64,000 nucleotides of DNA from SVTX01 sp045632305. Its GTDB lineage: Bacteria > Bacillota > Clostridia > Oscillospirales > CAG-272. The position numbers and the translations under genes were made by a program. Positions 16,830 through 25,217 of this stretch are shown here, piece after piece (the first letter of the stretch is position 1; each line of letters begins with the position of its first letter). The notes beneath the pieces are model-generated. The model was not told where the DNA came from, did not search any database, and saw nothing but the letters and a program-made list of their open reading frames with translations. The stretch spans positions 62,001 to 126,000 of the forward strand of contig JAZQWL010000010.1 in NCBI GenBank assembly GCA_045632305.1, written 5' to 3'.

Positions 16830-18173
16830 ATGGATTTTTTGAAAATTCGTGATATAATCGTATCCGCGGCATCTGTTGCAGGTATCGAAAAATATGAAAT
16901 TTACTGCACTACAGAGGAAGAAATTTCCACAAAGACGTTGAAGCATGAGATAAGCGCGTTAAGCTCCGGTATGACGGGCGGCGTCGGTTTCCGTTGTATC
17001 GTTGACGGTAAAATGGGCTATGCTTCCACGAACGCTCTTGATACAGACGAGCTTTGCGGTCTTGTTACAAGAGCGGCTGAGAACGCAAAGGTTATTGAAA
17101 ATACTGACGAGGTATTCATTTTCGAGGGCTCCGAAGCTTATGCGAAAACAAGCGCGGGCGAGCCCGTAGTCGTTGATGCGGCAAAGCTCAAGGAGTGCGC
17201 TCTGAAGCTTCAGGAGGGACTTTATAACTACAGTGAAGCCGTTGTAGACGGTACACAGAGCGTATCTCTCTCATTCGTTTCCGAAATCTATCTTTACAAC
17301 TCCTACGGCCTTGAGCTTACAAACAAGGTTGGTATGTCGGGCTGCTACGCTTCGTCCGTTATCAGTGTTGACGGGGAAAAGCAGAGCGGATTTGAATTTG
17401 CTATGGGCATTGACGGGGATGAGGTTGAATCCCTTCCCGCAAAGGCGGTTGACGGAGCTATAGAGCGTCTCGGCGCGGGCTTCGTTGAATCGGGCAAGTA
17501 CAACATCGTGCTCTCAGGCAAGCAGATGAGAACGATCCTCTCTGCATATTCCTCTTGCTTCTCCGCAAAGAACGCGCAGATGGGACTTTCCTTGCTCGCA
17601 GGCAAGGAGGGCGAGAAGATCGCTTCCGATATCGTAACTATTACCGACGATCCTATGCGCGAGGGCTGTCCCGTACAGACCGCGTTTGATGGAGAGGGCG
17701 TTGCAGCATATAAGAAGAACGTTGTAGAGAACGGCGTTTTAAAGACTCTCCTTTACGACCTTAAGACCGCAAAGAAGGCGGGCAGAACAACTACTGCAAA
17801 CGGACAGAGAGGCGGATATGCTTCTCAGGTTCATATCGCTCCCTACAACTTCGCAATTGCCGCGGGCGAGAATACTCTTGACGAGCTTTTTGCGGCAGTT
17901 GGCAACGGTATTTACATTACCGAGCTTAAGGGTCTTCACGCGGGCGCAGACCCCGTTACGGGCGATTTCTCGATCGAAAGCGCGGGCTTTAAGATTGAAA
18001 ATGGCAAGAAGGCGGGCGCAGTGAAGACGTTTACTATCGCGGGCAACTTCTTTACACTGCTCAAGAGCATTACAATGGTAGCTGACGAGATCGAATGGGG
18101 AATTCCCACAAGCTTTACGGTATTCGGCTCTCCCGCAGTTTTAGTAGAGGGAATCAGCGTAGCTGGTAAGTAA
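16830..18173 (+). CDS. tldE: TldE (PmbA) metalloprotease partner
   Basis: 447 residues related to TldD over the full length but lacking the HExxxH zinc motif, as expected for TldE/PmbA, the subunit that shapes the access channel of the complex. It follows tldD by 2 bp and ends the operon before a terminator. Confidence 0.93.
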   Translation: MDFLKIRDIIVSAASVAGIEKYEIYCTTEEEISTKTLKHEISALSSGMTGGVGFRCIVDGKMGYASTNALDTDELCGLVTRAAENAKVIENTDEVFIFEGSEAYAKTSAGEPVVVDAAKLKECALKLQEGLYNYSEAVVDGTQSVSLSFVSEIYLYNSYGLELTNKVGMSGCYASSVISVDGEKQSGFEFAMGIDGDEVESLPAKAVDGAIERLGAGFVESGKYNIVLSGKQMRTILSAYSSCFSAKNAQMGLSLLAGKEGEKIASDIVTITDDPMREGCPVQTAFDGEGVAAYKKNVVENGVLKTLLYDLKTAKKAGRTTTANGQRGGYASQVHIAPYNFAIAAGENTLDELFAAVGNGIYITELKGLHAGADPVTGDFSIESAGFKIENGKKAGAVKTFTIAGNFFTLLKSITMVADEIEWGIPTSFTVFGSPAVLVEGISVAGK

Positions 18174-18192
18174 TTATATCTTATATCAAATC

Positions 18193-18224
18193 AAAGTGCG
18201 TACGAATTTCGTGCGCACTTTTTT
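18193..18224 (+). terminator. Terminator of the miaB-tldE operon
   Basis: GTGCGTACG (from 18196) pairs with CGTGCGCAC with one G-U, flanked by AAA and a T6 run. Confidence 0.85.
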
Positions 18225-18264
18225 GCATCTTACCCTCATTTTTCCACCACTTGCCAAAAAGGTA

Positions 18265-18293
18265 TTTACAAAAATTCGACAAGATGCTATAAT
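18265..18293 (+). promoter_or_regulatory. Promoter of the LytTR/LiaF-like operon
   Basis: TTTACA (18265-18270), 17 bp and TATAAT (18288-18293) with a TGC extended -10. Confidence 0.82.
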
Positions 18294-18317
18294 AATCTTG
18301 CAAGGTGAGGTGATCAC

Positions 18318-18770
18318 GTGAAGGTTAAAATTGAAATATCGCAGGACGCGTCCTGCGAGGTCATAATTAAATGCCGCGAGATAAACGATGAGGTATTGCA
18401 TATTGAGTCGCTTCTGACACAGAGAGGAAGCGCGGAAATGCCGCTTTATATAGGCGACGATGAGTATTTTGTCCTAAAGAAAGACGTTTTGTTTTTTGAA
18501 ACGACTCTCGGTAAGGTTTACGCGCATACAAGGGATCGAATGTATCTGTGTCAATATAAGCTGTTTGAGCTTGAACAGATGCTAGGCGTAAGCTTTTTGC
18601 GCATCTCTAAATCCACGGTCGTGAATATCATGGAGATAAGCTCTCTGCATAAGGACATTACGGGCAGCGGTGAGATCCGCTTCCGCAGAAGCGACAAGAC
18701 AACCTATTTTTCGCGCGGTTACGCGAAGATATTGAAGGATAGAATTGAAGAAATGAGGTTTGGAAAATGA
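18318..18770 (+). CDS. LytTR DNA-binding regulator, stand-alone
   Basis: 150 residues. The C-terminal ~100 residues form a LytTR domain (residues about 45-145) with the FLRISKSTVVN strand-turn-helix stretch. There is no receiver domain, so it is not a classical two-component regulator. Stand-alone LytTR proteins usually pair with a small membrane protein that restrains them. Here the next gene, overlapping by 4 bp, encodes a LiaF-like membrane protein that could play this part. Likely an envelope-stress regulator, by inference. Confidence 0.84.
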   Translation: MKVKIEISQDASCEVIIKCREINDEVLHIESLLTQRGSAEMPLYIGDDEYFVLKKDVLFFETTLGKVYAHTRDRMYLCQYKLFELEQMLGVSFLRISKSTVVNIMEISSLHKDITGSGEIRFRRSDKTTYFSRGYAKILKDRIEEMRFGK

Positions 18771-19600
18771 AGATAACAGTTTGGGAAAGAAAACGCGTGA
18801 GCGCCTCAACTATCGTTTGGGGATTGTTTATAATAGCGATTGCGGTGTTCTGTATTTTGCAGGCGCTTGGAGTTTTGGGCGGATTTACAAGTATGTTCGG
18901 TGTGATCCCGATATGGAAATTGATACTTGGCGTCGGCTTGCTTGCGATAGCTGTGAGGGGTATCGTGAAATTAAGATTAGACGAGGTGTTCGTGCCGCTC
19001 GGATTTATCTTCATGCTTTTTGAAAAAAATATCGCGTTTGCTTCAGGACGTGAAGAAGACATAATCAACAATTGGCTTGTGTTCGGTTGCTGCTGTCTTT
19101 TGTCCATCGGATTTGGATTAATTCTCCCTAAGAGAAGAAAAAGATTCAAGAAAAAGACAAATTACAAGATCAAGAACGGTCATCTGAGAGTCGATATTGA
19201 CGATGACGATAAGATCGAGGTCGAGGCAGAGGATAATGATTCCGATGAGTTCGACGATGACGAATTTGATGAGGATTTTGAAGATTACAAGAGTGATTTT
19301 GCGACTGCAAACACCCGTTATTTTGACGGAGCAACGTTCAAAAAGGGTTACGTTATGATCAATATGGGCGCGACCGACGTAATATTTGAAAATCCTGAAA
19401 AATATCAAGGTGGCGGCGTGCTCAAGGTTGAGTGTAAGATGGGTGCTCTGTCCGTTTCGGTGCCTGAAGAGTGGCGCGTTGTTACAAACATTGCCAACAG
19501 AATGGGATCCGTTTCCGACAATCATAAAAACAATGACCCGAACGCTCCCGTTTTGACCATCGTCGGCGAGTGTGTAATGGGCGCAATCGATATTGAATAA
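18767..19600 (+). CDS. LiaF-like membrane protein
   Basis: 277 residues: about four membrane helices in the first 125 residues, a basic stretch (KRRKRFKKK), a strongly acidic linker around residues 145-176, and a C-terminal domain resembling the LiaF/cell-wall-active-antibiotic-response domain (GATDVIFENPEKYQGG, then MGAIDIE at the end). LiaF inhibits the LiaRS envelope-stress system in Bacillus. The 4-bp overlap with the LytTR gene suggests a membrane anti-regulator role here. A terminator follows. Confidence 0.75.
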   Translation: MKITVWERKRVSASTIVWGLFIIAIAVFCILQALGVLGGFTSMFGVIPIWKLILGVGLLAIAVRGIVKLRLDEVFVPLGFIFMLFEKNIAFASGREEDIINNWLVFGCCCLLSIGFGLILPKRRKRFKKKTNYKIKNGHLRVDIDDDDKIEVEAEDNDSDEFDDDEFDEDFEDYKSDFATANTRYFDGATFKKGYVMINMGATDVIFENPEKYQGGGVLKVECKMGALSVSVPEEWRVVTNIANRMGSVSDNHKNNDPNAPVLTIVGECVMGAIDIE

Positions 19601-19618
19601 GCATATTGAATAAATAAA

Positions 19619-19651
19619 AAGCCACACTGAAAACGGTGTGGCTTCTATTTT
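19619..19651 (+). terminator. Terminator after the LiaF-like gene
   Basis: GCCACAC (19621-19627) pairs with GTGTGGC (19636-19642), A-run before and TTCTATTTTT after. Confidence 0.82.
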
Positions 19652-19714
19652 TGTGAAATGTTGACAAACTTTATTCAAATTGGAAATAAACGCCGTATTG
19701 GATGGCGTTTCCTA

Positions 19715-19743
19715 TTGACAACAAAGAGTTTTTTTAGTATAAT
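19715..19743 (+). promoter_or_regulatory. Promoter of rny
   Basis: TTGACA (19715-19720), 17 bp and TATAAT (19738-19743); about 110 nt of leader precedes the start codon. Confidence 0.88.
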
Positions 19744-19859
19744 AATAGGTGGATATTGTACAATAGGGGGAGTATAATCCCTTATGCTTGATATAATATT
19801 TAAATTTGAGATTTAAAACAAAAAACACAGACACAAACAAAGGAGGTGTAAAGGAAAGA

Positions 19860-21407
19860 ATGGAAATGCCGGTAGTAGCATTTTTAGCTTCCTTGCTTGG
19901 CGCCGCGGTAGTATTCTTCTTCTTTGGATATCTTTCCAGAAAGAAGATCGGTGAGGCCAAGATCGGTTCTGCCGAGGCAGAAGCTAAAAAGATTGTAACA
20001 GAAGCAAAGTCTGATGCGGAATCCGCTAAGAAGACCGCTCTCCTCGAGGCCAAGGAAGGCATCATGTCTCAGAGAAATGAATTTGAGCGTGAGATGAGAC
20101 AGAGACGCGCGGAAGTAAACAGACTTGAAGACAGAATTTCTAAAAAAGAAGAAACACTTGACAAGAAGACCGACGCACTCGAGAAGAAGAACGAGCAGCT
20201 CGACCGCAAGCTCAAGGAAAATGAGGTTGTAAAGGAGCAGATCGAAGGAGTTCTCTCCGAGCAGTTAAAGAAGCTCGAGCTTATTTCGGGAATTTCTGCC
20301 GAGGAGGCAAAAGACGAGCTTATCGAGAGAGTTGAGTCCGAGATGAAGCACGAGCTGGCTGAACGCCTTGACGCCCTTGAAACACAGTTCAAGGAGGAGG
20401 CAGACGAGAAGGCGAAGAACATTTTGTCTTTGGCTATTCAGAGATATGCATCCGATCACGTTTCCGAAGCAACTATTTCCTCTGTGGCATTGCCCAGTGA
20501 GGAAATGAAGGGTAGAATCATCGGACGTGAGGGTAGAAACATTCAGAAGATCGAAACGTTGACAGGCGTTGAGCTTATCATTGACGATACCCCTGAAACT
20601 ATTACATTGTCGGGATTTGATCCCGTAAGACGAGAGGTTGCGAGAATCGCCCTTGAGCGTCTTATTTCCGACGGTAGAATTCATCCTACGAGAATTGAGG
20701 AGATGGTTGAGAAGGCGCAGCGTGAGGTTGACGCATCCGTTAAGCAGGCGGGTGAGAGAGCTACATTTGAGGTTGGCATTCACGGTATTAACCCCGAGCT
20801 TGTAAGACTTCTCGGTCGTCTTAAGTACAGAACGAGCTACGGACAGAACGTGCTCAAGCACTCCATTGAGGTTGCATTCCTCGCCGGTATGATGGCTGAG
20901 GAGCTTGGCGTTGATGCGAATATCGCAAGACGCGCGGGTCTCCTCCACGATATCGGTAAAGCATTCCCGCACGACGTTGAGGGCTCTCACGTTGAGATCG
21001 GCGTAAATGCGGCGAAGAAGTATAAGGAAAGCCGCGAGGTCGTTCATGCGATCGAAGCGCACCACAATGACGTTGAACCCAAGACCATTATCGCTATTCT
21101 TGTTCAGGCGGCTGACGCTATCAGCGCGGCAAGACCCGGCGCGAGACGCGAGGATATGGAAAACTACATCAAGCGTCTTGAAAAGCTCGAGGAGATCGCA
21201 AAGAGCTTTGACGGCGTAGATAAGGCGTTCGCTATTCAGGCAGGACGTGAAATTCGTGTTATGGTTAAGCCCGAGGAGGTTAACGATGACGCAATGAAGG
21301 TTGTCGCAAGAGAAATGGCGGCAAAGATCCAGTCTGAGATGAAGTATCCCGGTCAGATCAAGATCAATCTTATTCGTAAGAGTCGCGCTGTTGACTACGC
21401 GAAGTAA
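19860..21407 (+). CDS. rny: Ribonuclease Y
   Basis: A membrane-anchored endoribonuclease that starts mRNA decay. 515 residues: one N-terminal helix (about 4-24), a long coiled coil (about 35-170), a KH domain with GRIIGREGRN near 218, and an HD domain with LLHDIGKA near 361. The start at 19860 follows an AGGAGG at 19841-19846 with a rather long 13-nt gap; an upstream frame from 19806 would add 18 residues before the anchor and is unlikely. Confidence 0.96.
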   Translation: MEMPVVAFLASLLGAAVVFFFFGYLSRKKIGEAKIGSAEAEAKKIVTEAKSDAESAKKTALLEAKEGIMSQRNEFEREMRQRRAEVNRLEDRISKKEETLDKKTDALEKKNEQLDRKLKENEVVKEQIEGVLSEQLKKLELISGISAEEAKDELIERVESEMKHELAERLDALETQFKEEADEKAKNILSLAIQRYASDHVSEATISSVALPSEEMKGRIIGREGRNIQKIETLTGVELIIDDTPETITLSGFDPVRREVARIALERLISDGRIHPTRIEEMVEKAQREVDASVKQAGERATFEVGIHGINPELVRLLGRLKYRTSYGQNVLKHSIEVAFLAGMMAEELGVDANIARRAGLLHDIGKAFPHDVEGSHVEIGVNAAKKYKESREVVHAIEAHHNDVEPKTIIAILVQAADAISAARPGARREDMENYIKRLEKLEEIAKSFDGVDKAFAIQAGREIRVMVKPEEVNDDAMKVVAREMAAKIQSEMKYPGQIKINLIRKSRAVDYAK

Positions 21408-21483
21408 TATTATTTAGGTTCCGCTTCGGATTGATATATATTTATATATAGCTTAATTGACAGTATAATCGAAAATAATATAG

Positions 21484-21526
21484 AAAAGCCTCCGTTGAGT
21501 AGATCTCAACGGAGGCTTATTTTTAT
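21484..21526. terminator. Bidirectional terminator between rny and sngC
   Basis: AAGCCTCCGTTGAG (from 21486) pairs with CTCAACGGAGGCTT (21505-21518), 14 bp, with T-runs on both strands, serving the convergent rny and helicase genes. Confidence 0.87.
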
Positions 21527-23814
21527 TTTATCTCCCCGAACAGCTCGCGGATCTTGTCCTCGGGCTCATCGGCGCGCAATTTATCGGTCGCGTAGGCGCG
21601 GCGCAGAAGGGATTGCGGTATATAGGGGTCGTACTTTTCAAATATGGGTATTTCGCCATTTTCAACCAGCTCGTGCGGGTTGATTCCGTATCTTTCAACG
21701 TCCTGCATAAGTCGGGAGATAAGATAATCGGGGCTTGTTTTCTCCATTTTGAAGGTGATATAGTAGCAGCCCTCAAATTCTATGCCTGAAATATTGAATT
21801 TCTGCGCATTATTCTTCAAATACTTGCGAAGCGTTCTGAAGGAGCGTGTGCCAAGCCACGGGAAGAGGCAATAGGAATAGCCGCCAAGATGCACGAGGGA
21901 CTGCTCGAGCATACCCGTATTTCGGGCGCATCTGCGCGCGATCTCAAGGCGCTTTTGCGCGTTTTCCTTGAGGTATGGGTAAACCGTGTCCTCCATAAGC
22001 ACCTGCTTCATACGCATAAGGATCTTGGTGTGTATCTCACCAAAGTCGCCGGGCCAGGAGATTTCCATTTTGCCGTCGACCTTTTTAACGTAAATGAGCT
22101 TTCTTTGTATATCAAGCTCCTCGACCTCCCAGACTCTGCCCGCCAGAGCAAAGCGGTCGCCGACGGGCGGGGGAGTGGTTATCGTGCCGATCTCGTCCGA
22201 GCCGCAACGAACTGTAAAGTCCTCACTGTCCTTGAAGACCGCGAAGAATTTGTAGCTGCGAAGAAGTCGCTCGCCCGCAAGACCGATTATAAGTCCGCCG
22301 ATCTCGGTCAGTTGAATATAATCGCAGTTGAGCATGGAAAGAATAAGCTCCTTATAATCCTCTCGGCTTACGCTGAGGAAGGGCGGTAGCGTCAGGACTC
22401 GTTCGGCAAGCGCGCGGGGAGAAAGCTCTCCGCTTGAAGCTAATACGCTGAGTGTCTGGTGGAAAAGCAAGCTCATTGGCATTTTCTTTATCTGTGGCGG
22501 TTCGATAAACCGTTCCTCGATATAGAGCTGAATTATTGCAATACCGCGGAGAAGCTCCCACGGAATAAGCTGGGGCAGGGGTGTGTTCGGAAGCGCTTCT
22601 TCCTCACGAAATACCATCATCATTTCGGGGGGCATATCACGTCTGCCCGAGCGACCGAGACGCTGCAGGAAGTTGGAAACCGTATTAGGCGCTTGCATCT
22701 GGAGAACTCTTTGAAGCTTGCCGATATCAATTCCAAGCTCCATTGTAACCGTCGCGCAGGTGGTGATGTTTTCCTCATCGTCACGCATTTTCATTTCCGC
22801 TTCTTCACGCAGAGAGGCGGAAAGGTTGCCGTGGTGGATAAGGATTCGGGAATCGTTGTCTCCACGCGCTTTTGCTATCTGTCGCATCGTCGCGCAGATA
22901 TATTCGGTCTCTTCTCGGGAATTTGAGAAAACAATGGATTTTGCGTCCTTTACGCAATCGTATGCGTATTCGTACCCGGGATCTATTTTCGGCACGATGA
23001 ATTTCGGGTCGCAGCTTACGGGTATGTTCTCGCCTGCGATATTATCGCCTGCGGGAGCGGTGTCTGTGTCGGTATGTTCCGCTTTGTATTTTTCCGCCTC
23101 GGGATTTTCAATGTAAAAATGCTCAAGGCCAAGACGCCACCTGATCTTTTCGTTTCCGAATATGGGCGTGTCGACCGCTCTTCCTGTGTCCGCGGTGAGC
23201 CATTGCGCGGCAAGAGAAGGGTCGCCAATAGTGGCGGAAAGACCTATTCGTCTCGGGTGGTAGCCGATAAGACGGGCCAAACGGGATAGCTGGCAGATTA
23301 TCTGGTTGCCTCGGTCGGTACTCGTCAGGGTATGTATCTCATCAATGATTACAAAGCGGAGGTCGCCGAAAAGTCGCGGGATATCGTTCGAGCGGTTTAT
23401 TAGCATCGCTTCAAGCGATTCGGGAGTGATCTGCAAAATTCCGCGGGGCTTGTCGAGCAGCTTTTTCTTGTGGGATGCCGAAACGTCGCCGTGCCAATGG
23501 GTGACTTCAACTCCCGACATATCGAGAACCTCGCTTATGCGCTCAAACTGATCGTTTATCAAGCTCTTGAGCGGCGCGATATAAAGCACACCGATGGAAT
23601 ACGGGGGAGCTTCGTTTAGAAGGGAGAGAACGGGGAAAAATGCCGCCTCCGTCTTGCCGCTTGCGGTTGAAGAGGTGAGCAGGAGATTATTGTCGGTATC
23701 AAAAATACTCCTCGCCGCCTCAATCTGAACTGCGCGAAGCGATTCCCATGAGTGCGCGTATATATATTCTCTTATATAGTCGGGAAAACGGTCAAAAATC
23801 TTCTCGCTGTTCAT
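21523..23814 (-). CDS. sngC: SngC, Lhr-like DEAD/DEAH helicase of a Shango-type defence system
   Basis: A 763-residue superfamily 2 helicase. RecA1 has TASGKT (50-55), DEIH (158-161) and SAT (193-195). A polar linker of about 40 residues (238-275) leads to RecA2 with FSNSREETEY and motif VI QRLGRSGRR (384-392). The C-terminal half resembles the Lhr core (winged helix and following domains). With the ATPase and TerB-domain genes upstream in the same operon it matches the Shango anti-phage trio (TerB protein, ATPase, helicase). Related Lhr-like helicases (BrxHI) occur in BREX, but no other BREX gene is here. It starts 18 bp after sngB. Confidence 0.83.
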   Translation of the reverse strand: MNSEKIFDRFPDYIREYIYAHSWESLRAVQIEAARSIFDTDNNLLLTSSTASGKTEAAFFPVLSLLNEAPPYSIGVLYIAPLKSLINDQFERISEVLDMSGVEVTHWHGDVSASHKKKLLDKPRGILQITPESLEAMLINRSNDIPRLFGDLRFVIIDEIHTLTSTDRGNQIICQLSRLARLIGYHPRRIGLSATIGDPSLAAQWLTADTGRAVDTPIFGNEKIRWRLGLEHFYIENPEAEKYKAEHTDTDTAPAGDNIAGENIPVSCDPKFIVPKIDPGYEYAYDCVKDAKSIVFSNSREETEYICATMRQIAKARGDNDSRILIHHGNLSASLREEAEMKMRDDEENITTCATVTMELGIDIGKLQRVLQMQAPNTVSNFLQRLGRSGRRDMPPEMMMVFREEEALPNTPLPQLIPWELLRGIAIIQLYIEERFIEPPQIKKMPMSLLFHQTLSVLASSGELSPRALAERVLTLPPFLSVSREDYKELILSMLNCDYIQLTEIGGLIIGLAGERLLRSYKFFAVFKDSEDFTVRCGSDEIGTITTPPPVGDRFALAGRVWEVEELDIQRKLIYVKKVDGKMEISWPGDFGEIHTKILMRMKQVLMEDTVYPYLKENAQKRLEIARRCARNTGMLEQSLVHLGGYSYCLFPWLGTRSFRTLRKYLKNNAQKFNISGIEFEGCYYITFKMEKTSPDYLISRLMQDVERYGINPHELVENGEIPIFEKYDPYIPQSLLRRAYATDKLRADEPEDKIRELFGEIK

Positions 23815-23832
23815 ATTTTTCTCCTTTAAAGA

Positions 23833-25206
23833 TTAAAATTCGATATCTGCGGCGGTATACGTTCTGTTCTGTGCGGGAGCTTGGGGTGTGATCGGCTCGC
23901 CGTCACCTATGTCCGCATGCGAGAGCGTAACGCTTTTACCGACCACGTCGGAAAATTTCGCGTCGGGATTCTGCATCAGGATATTGAGCACCGTCATATA
24001 GTCGCGAAGCATTTCACGGGGGGTTATCATACTGTCAGCGCCCGCGCGGGAAAGACAGATATTTAAAAATTCAACTCTTTCCTCTTCGGTTATGGTGCAA
24101 TTCCAATTATAATACTGCGAGTAAAGCGCAGTTACACGGCAGATGAGCGCATAAAGCTCGTCGTCGGATAGACGCTTTAAGCGGATCACGGGGCCGATAA
24201 GATTCTTGAATCCGTCAAGCGCGAAACGGCTGTCGCAAAGACGGGAGCGGAGGGCTTCGTAGCTGAAAAGTCCGCGTCGTGTGTCCTCAAGGAACTGAGG
24301 CGTGCCGCCAAAGATGATATCGAGCCCGGGAGAGCGTCCCTGAAGTGTATCGTTGAACATGGAAAGGATCTTTTCGTAGTTGTTCTCTCGGCTGATTCTG
24401 TGAGGGATCTTGTAGAGGTTTACGCATTCATCGATAAAAACTACAAGTCCGCGGTAGCCCATCTTCTTTGAGAGAGCCGCTAAGAGTTTTAGAAAGTCAT
24501 ACCAGTTGTCATCGTCAATAATTACGGAAACCGAGAAGCCGAGAGCTTTTTTTGCCTCAGTCTTGGTCGCGTATTCACCGCGAAGCCAACGGATACAAGC
24601 GCTTGCGCGCTCTCTTGCCGCCTCTCCGTCCTCCATTGTCGCCTTGTAATATTCGATGATCACCTTGGAAAAGTCAAAGCCGCCAACGAGAAATTCAAGA
24701 GAGGAAAGCTCGCTTGAAACTCTCTTTGTAAGCTCCATGTAAAATACTTCACCGTCGGAGGAAATGCCACTCTGGAGAAGGTCGTTTTTTATCTGACCGA
24801 TCCAGCGGGAAATGATCTTTGTGAGCGCGCCACCGTCGGGGGAGGATTTTGACGCTAAGTTCTTCATAAGCTCGCGATAGGTTGCGACGCCCGAGCCACC
24901 CGTACCGTAAAGTCGACGCTCGGGGGAGAGATCGCAGTCTGCGGTCAAAAAGTCGCGATCGAGCGCGTAGCCGCGCACAAGCTGGATGAGAAAGCTCTTG
25001 CCGCTTCCGTATCGACCGATAAGGAAACGCATAGCGCCGCCGCCCTCGTTTACCTCCTCAAGGTCGGAAAGAAACGCGCTTATCTCGTCAGCTCGTCCGA
25101 TTGCGATATAAGGCGCGCCCGATCTCGGTACTACGCCTGCGGATATGCTTGAGAGAAGAGAAGAGAGAATTCTTCTCGGAATTATTGGTGTTGTGTTGTC
25201 TGTCAT
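23833..25206 (-). CDS. sngB: SngB, BrxD-like P-loop ATPase of a Shango-type system
   Basis: A 457-residue ATP-binding protein of the BrxD/DUF2791 type. Walker A GRYGSGKS is at 64-71 and Walker B VFIDE at 256-260; the C-terminal half looks helical and AAA-like. In Shango the ATPase lies between the TerB protein and the helicase, as here. Spacing is 11 bp after sngA and 18 bp before sngC, so the operon is tight. Its precise role in defence is not known; loading or gating of the helicase is a guess. Confidence 0.83.
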   Translation of the reverse strand: MTDNTTPIIPRRILSSLLSSISAGVVPRSGAPYIAIGRADEISAFLSDLEEVNEGGGAMRFLIGRYGSGKSFLIQLVRGYALDRDFLTADCDLSPERRLYGTGGSGVATYRELMKNLASKSSPDGGALTKIISRWIGQIKNDLLQSGISSDGEVFYMELTKRVSSELSSLEFLVGGFDFSKVIIEYYKATMEDGEAARERASACIRWLRGEYATKTEAKKALGFSVSVIIDDDNWYDFLKLLAALSKKMGYRGLVVFIDECVNLYKIPHRISRENNYEKILSMFNDTLQGRSPGLDIIFGGTPQFLEDTRRGLFSYEALRSRLCDSRFALDGFKNLIGPVIRLKRLSDDELYALICRVTALYSQYYNWNCTITEEERVEFLNICLSRAGADSMITPREMLRDYMTVLNILMQNPDAKFSDVVGKSVTLSHADIGDGEPITPQAPAQNRTYTAADIEF

Positions 25207-25217
25207 ATCTGTCCTCC

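Noticed and set aside
15445..18173. RiPP (microcin-like) maturation locus around tldD-tldE
   Set aside because: No short precursor gene, modification enzyme or exporter lies beside the pair; it sits in a housekeeping operon.
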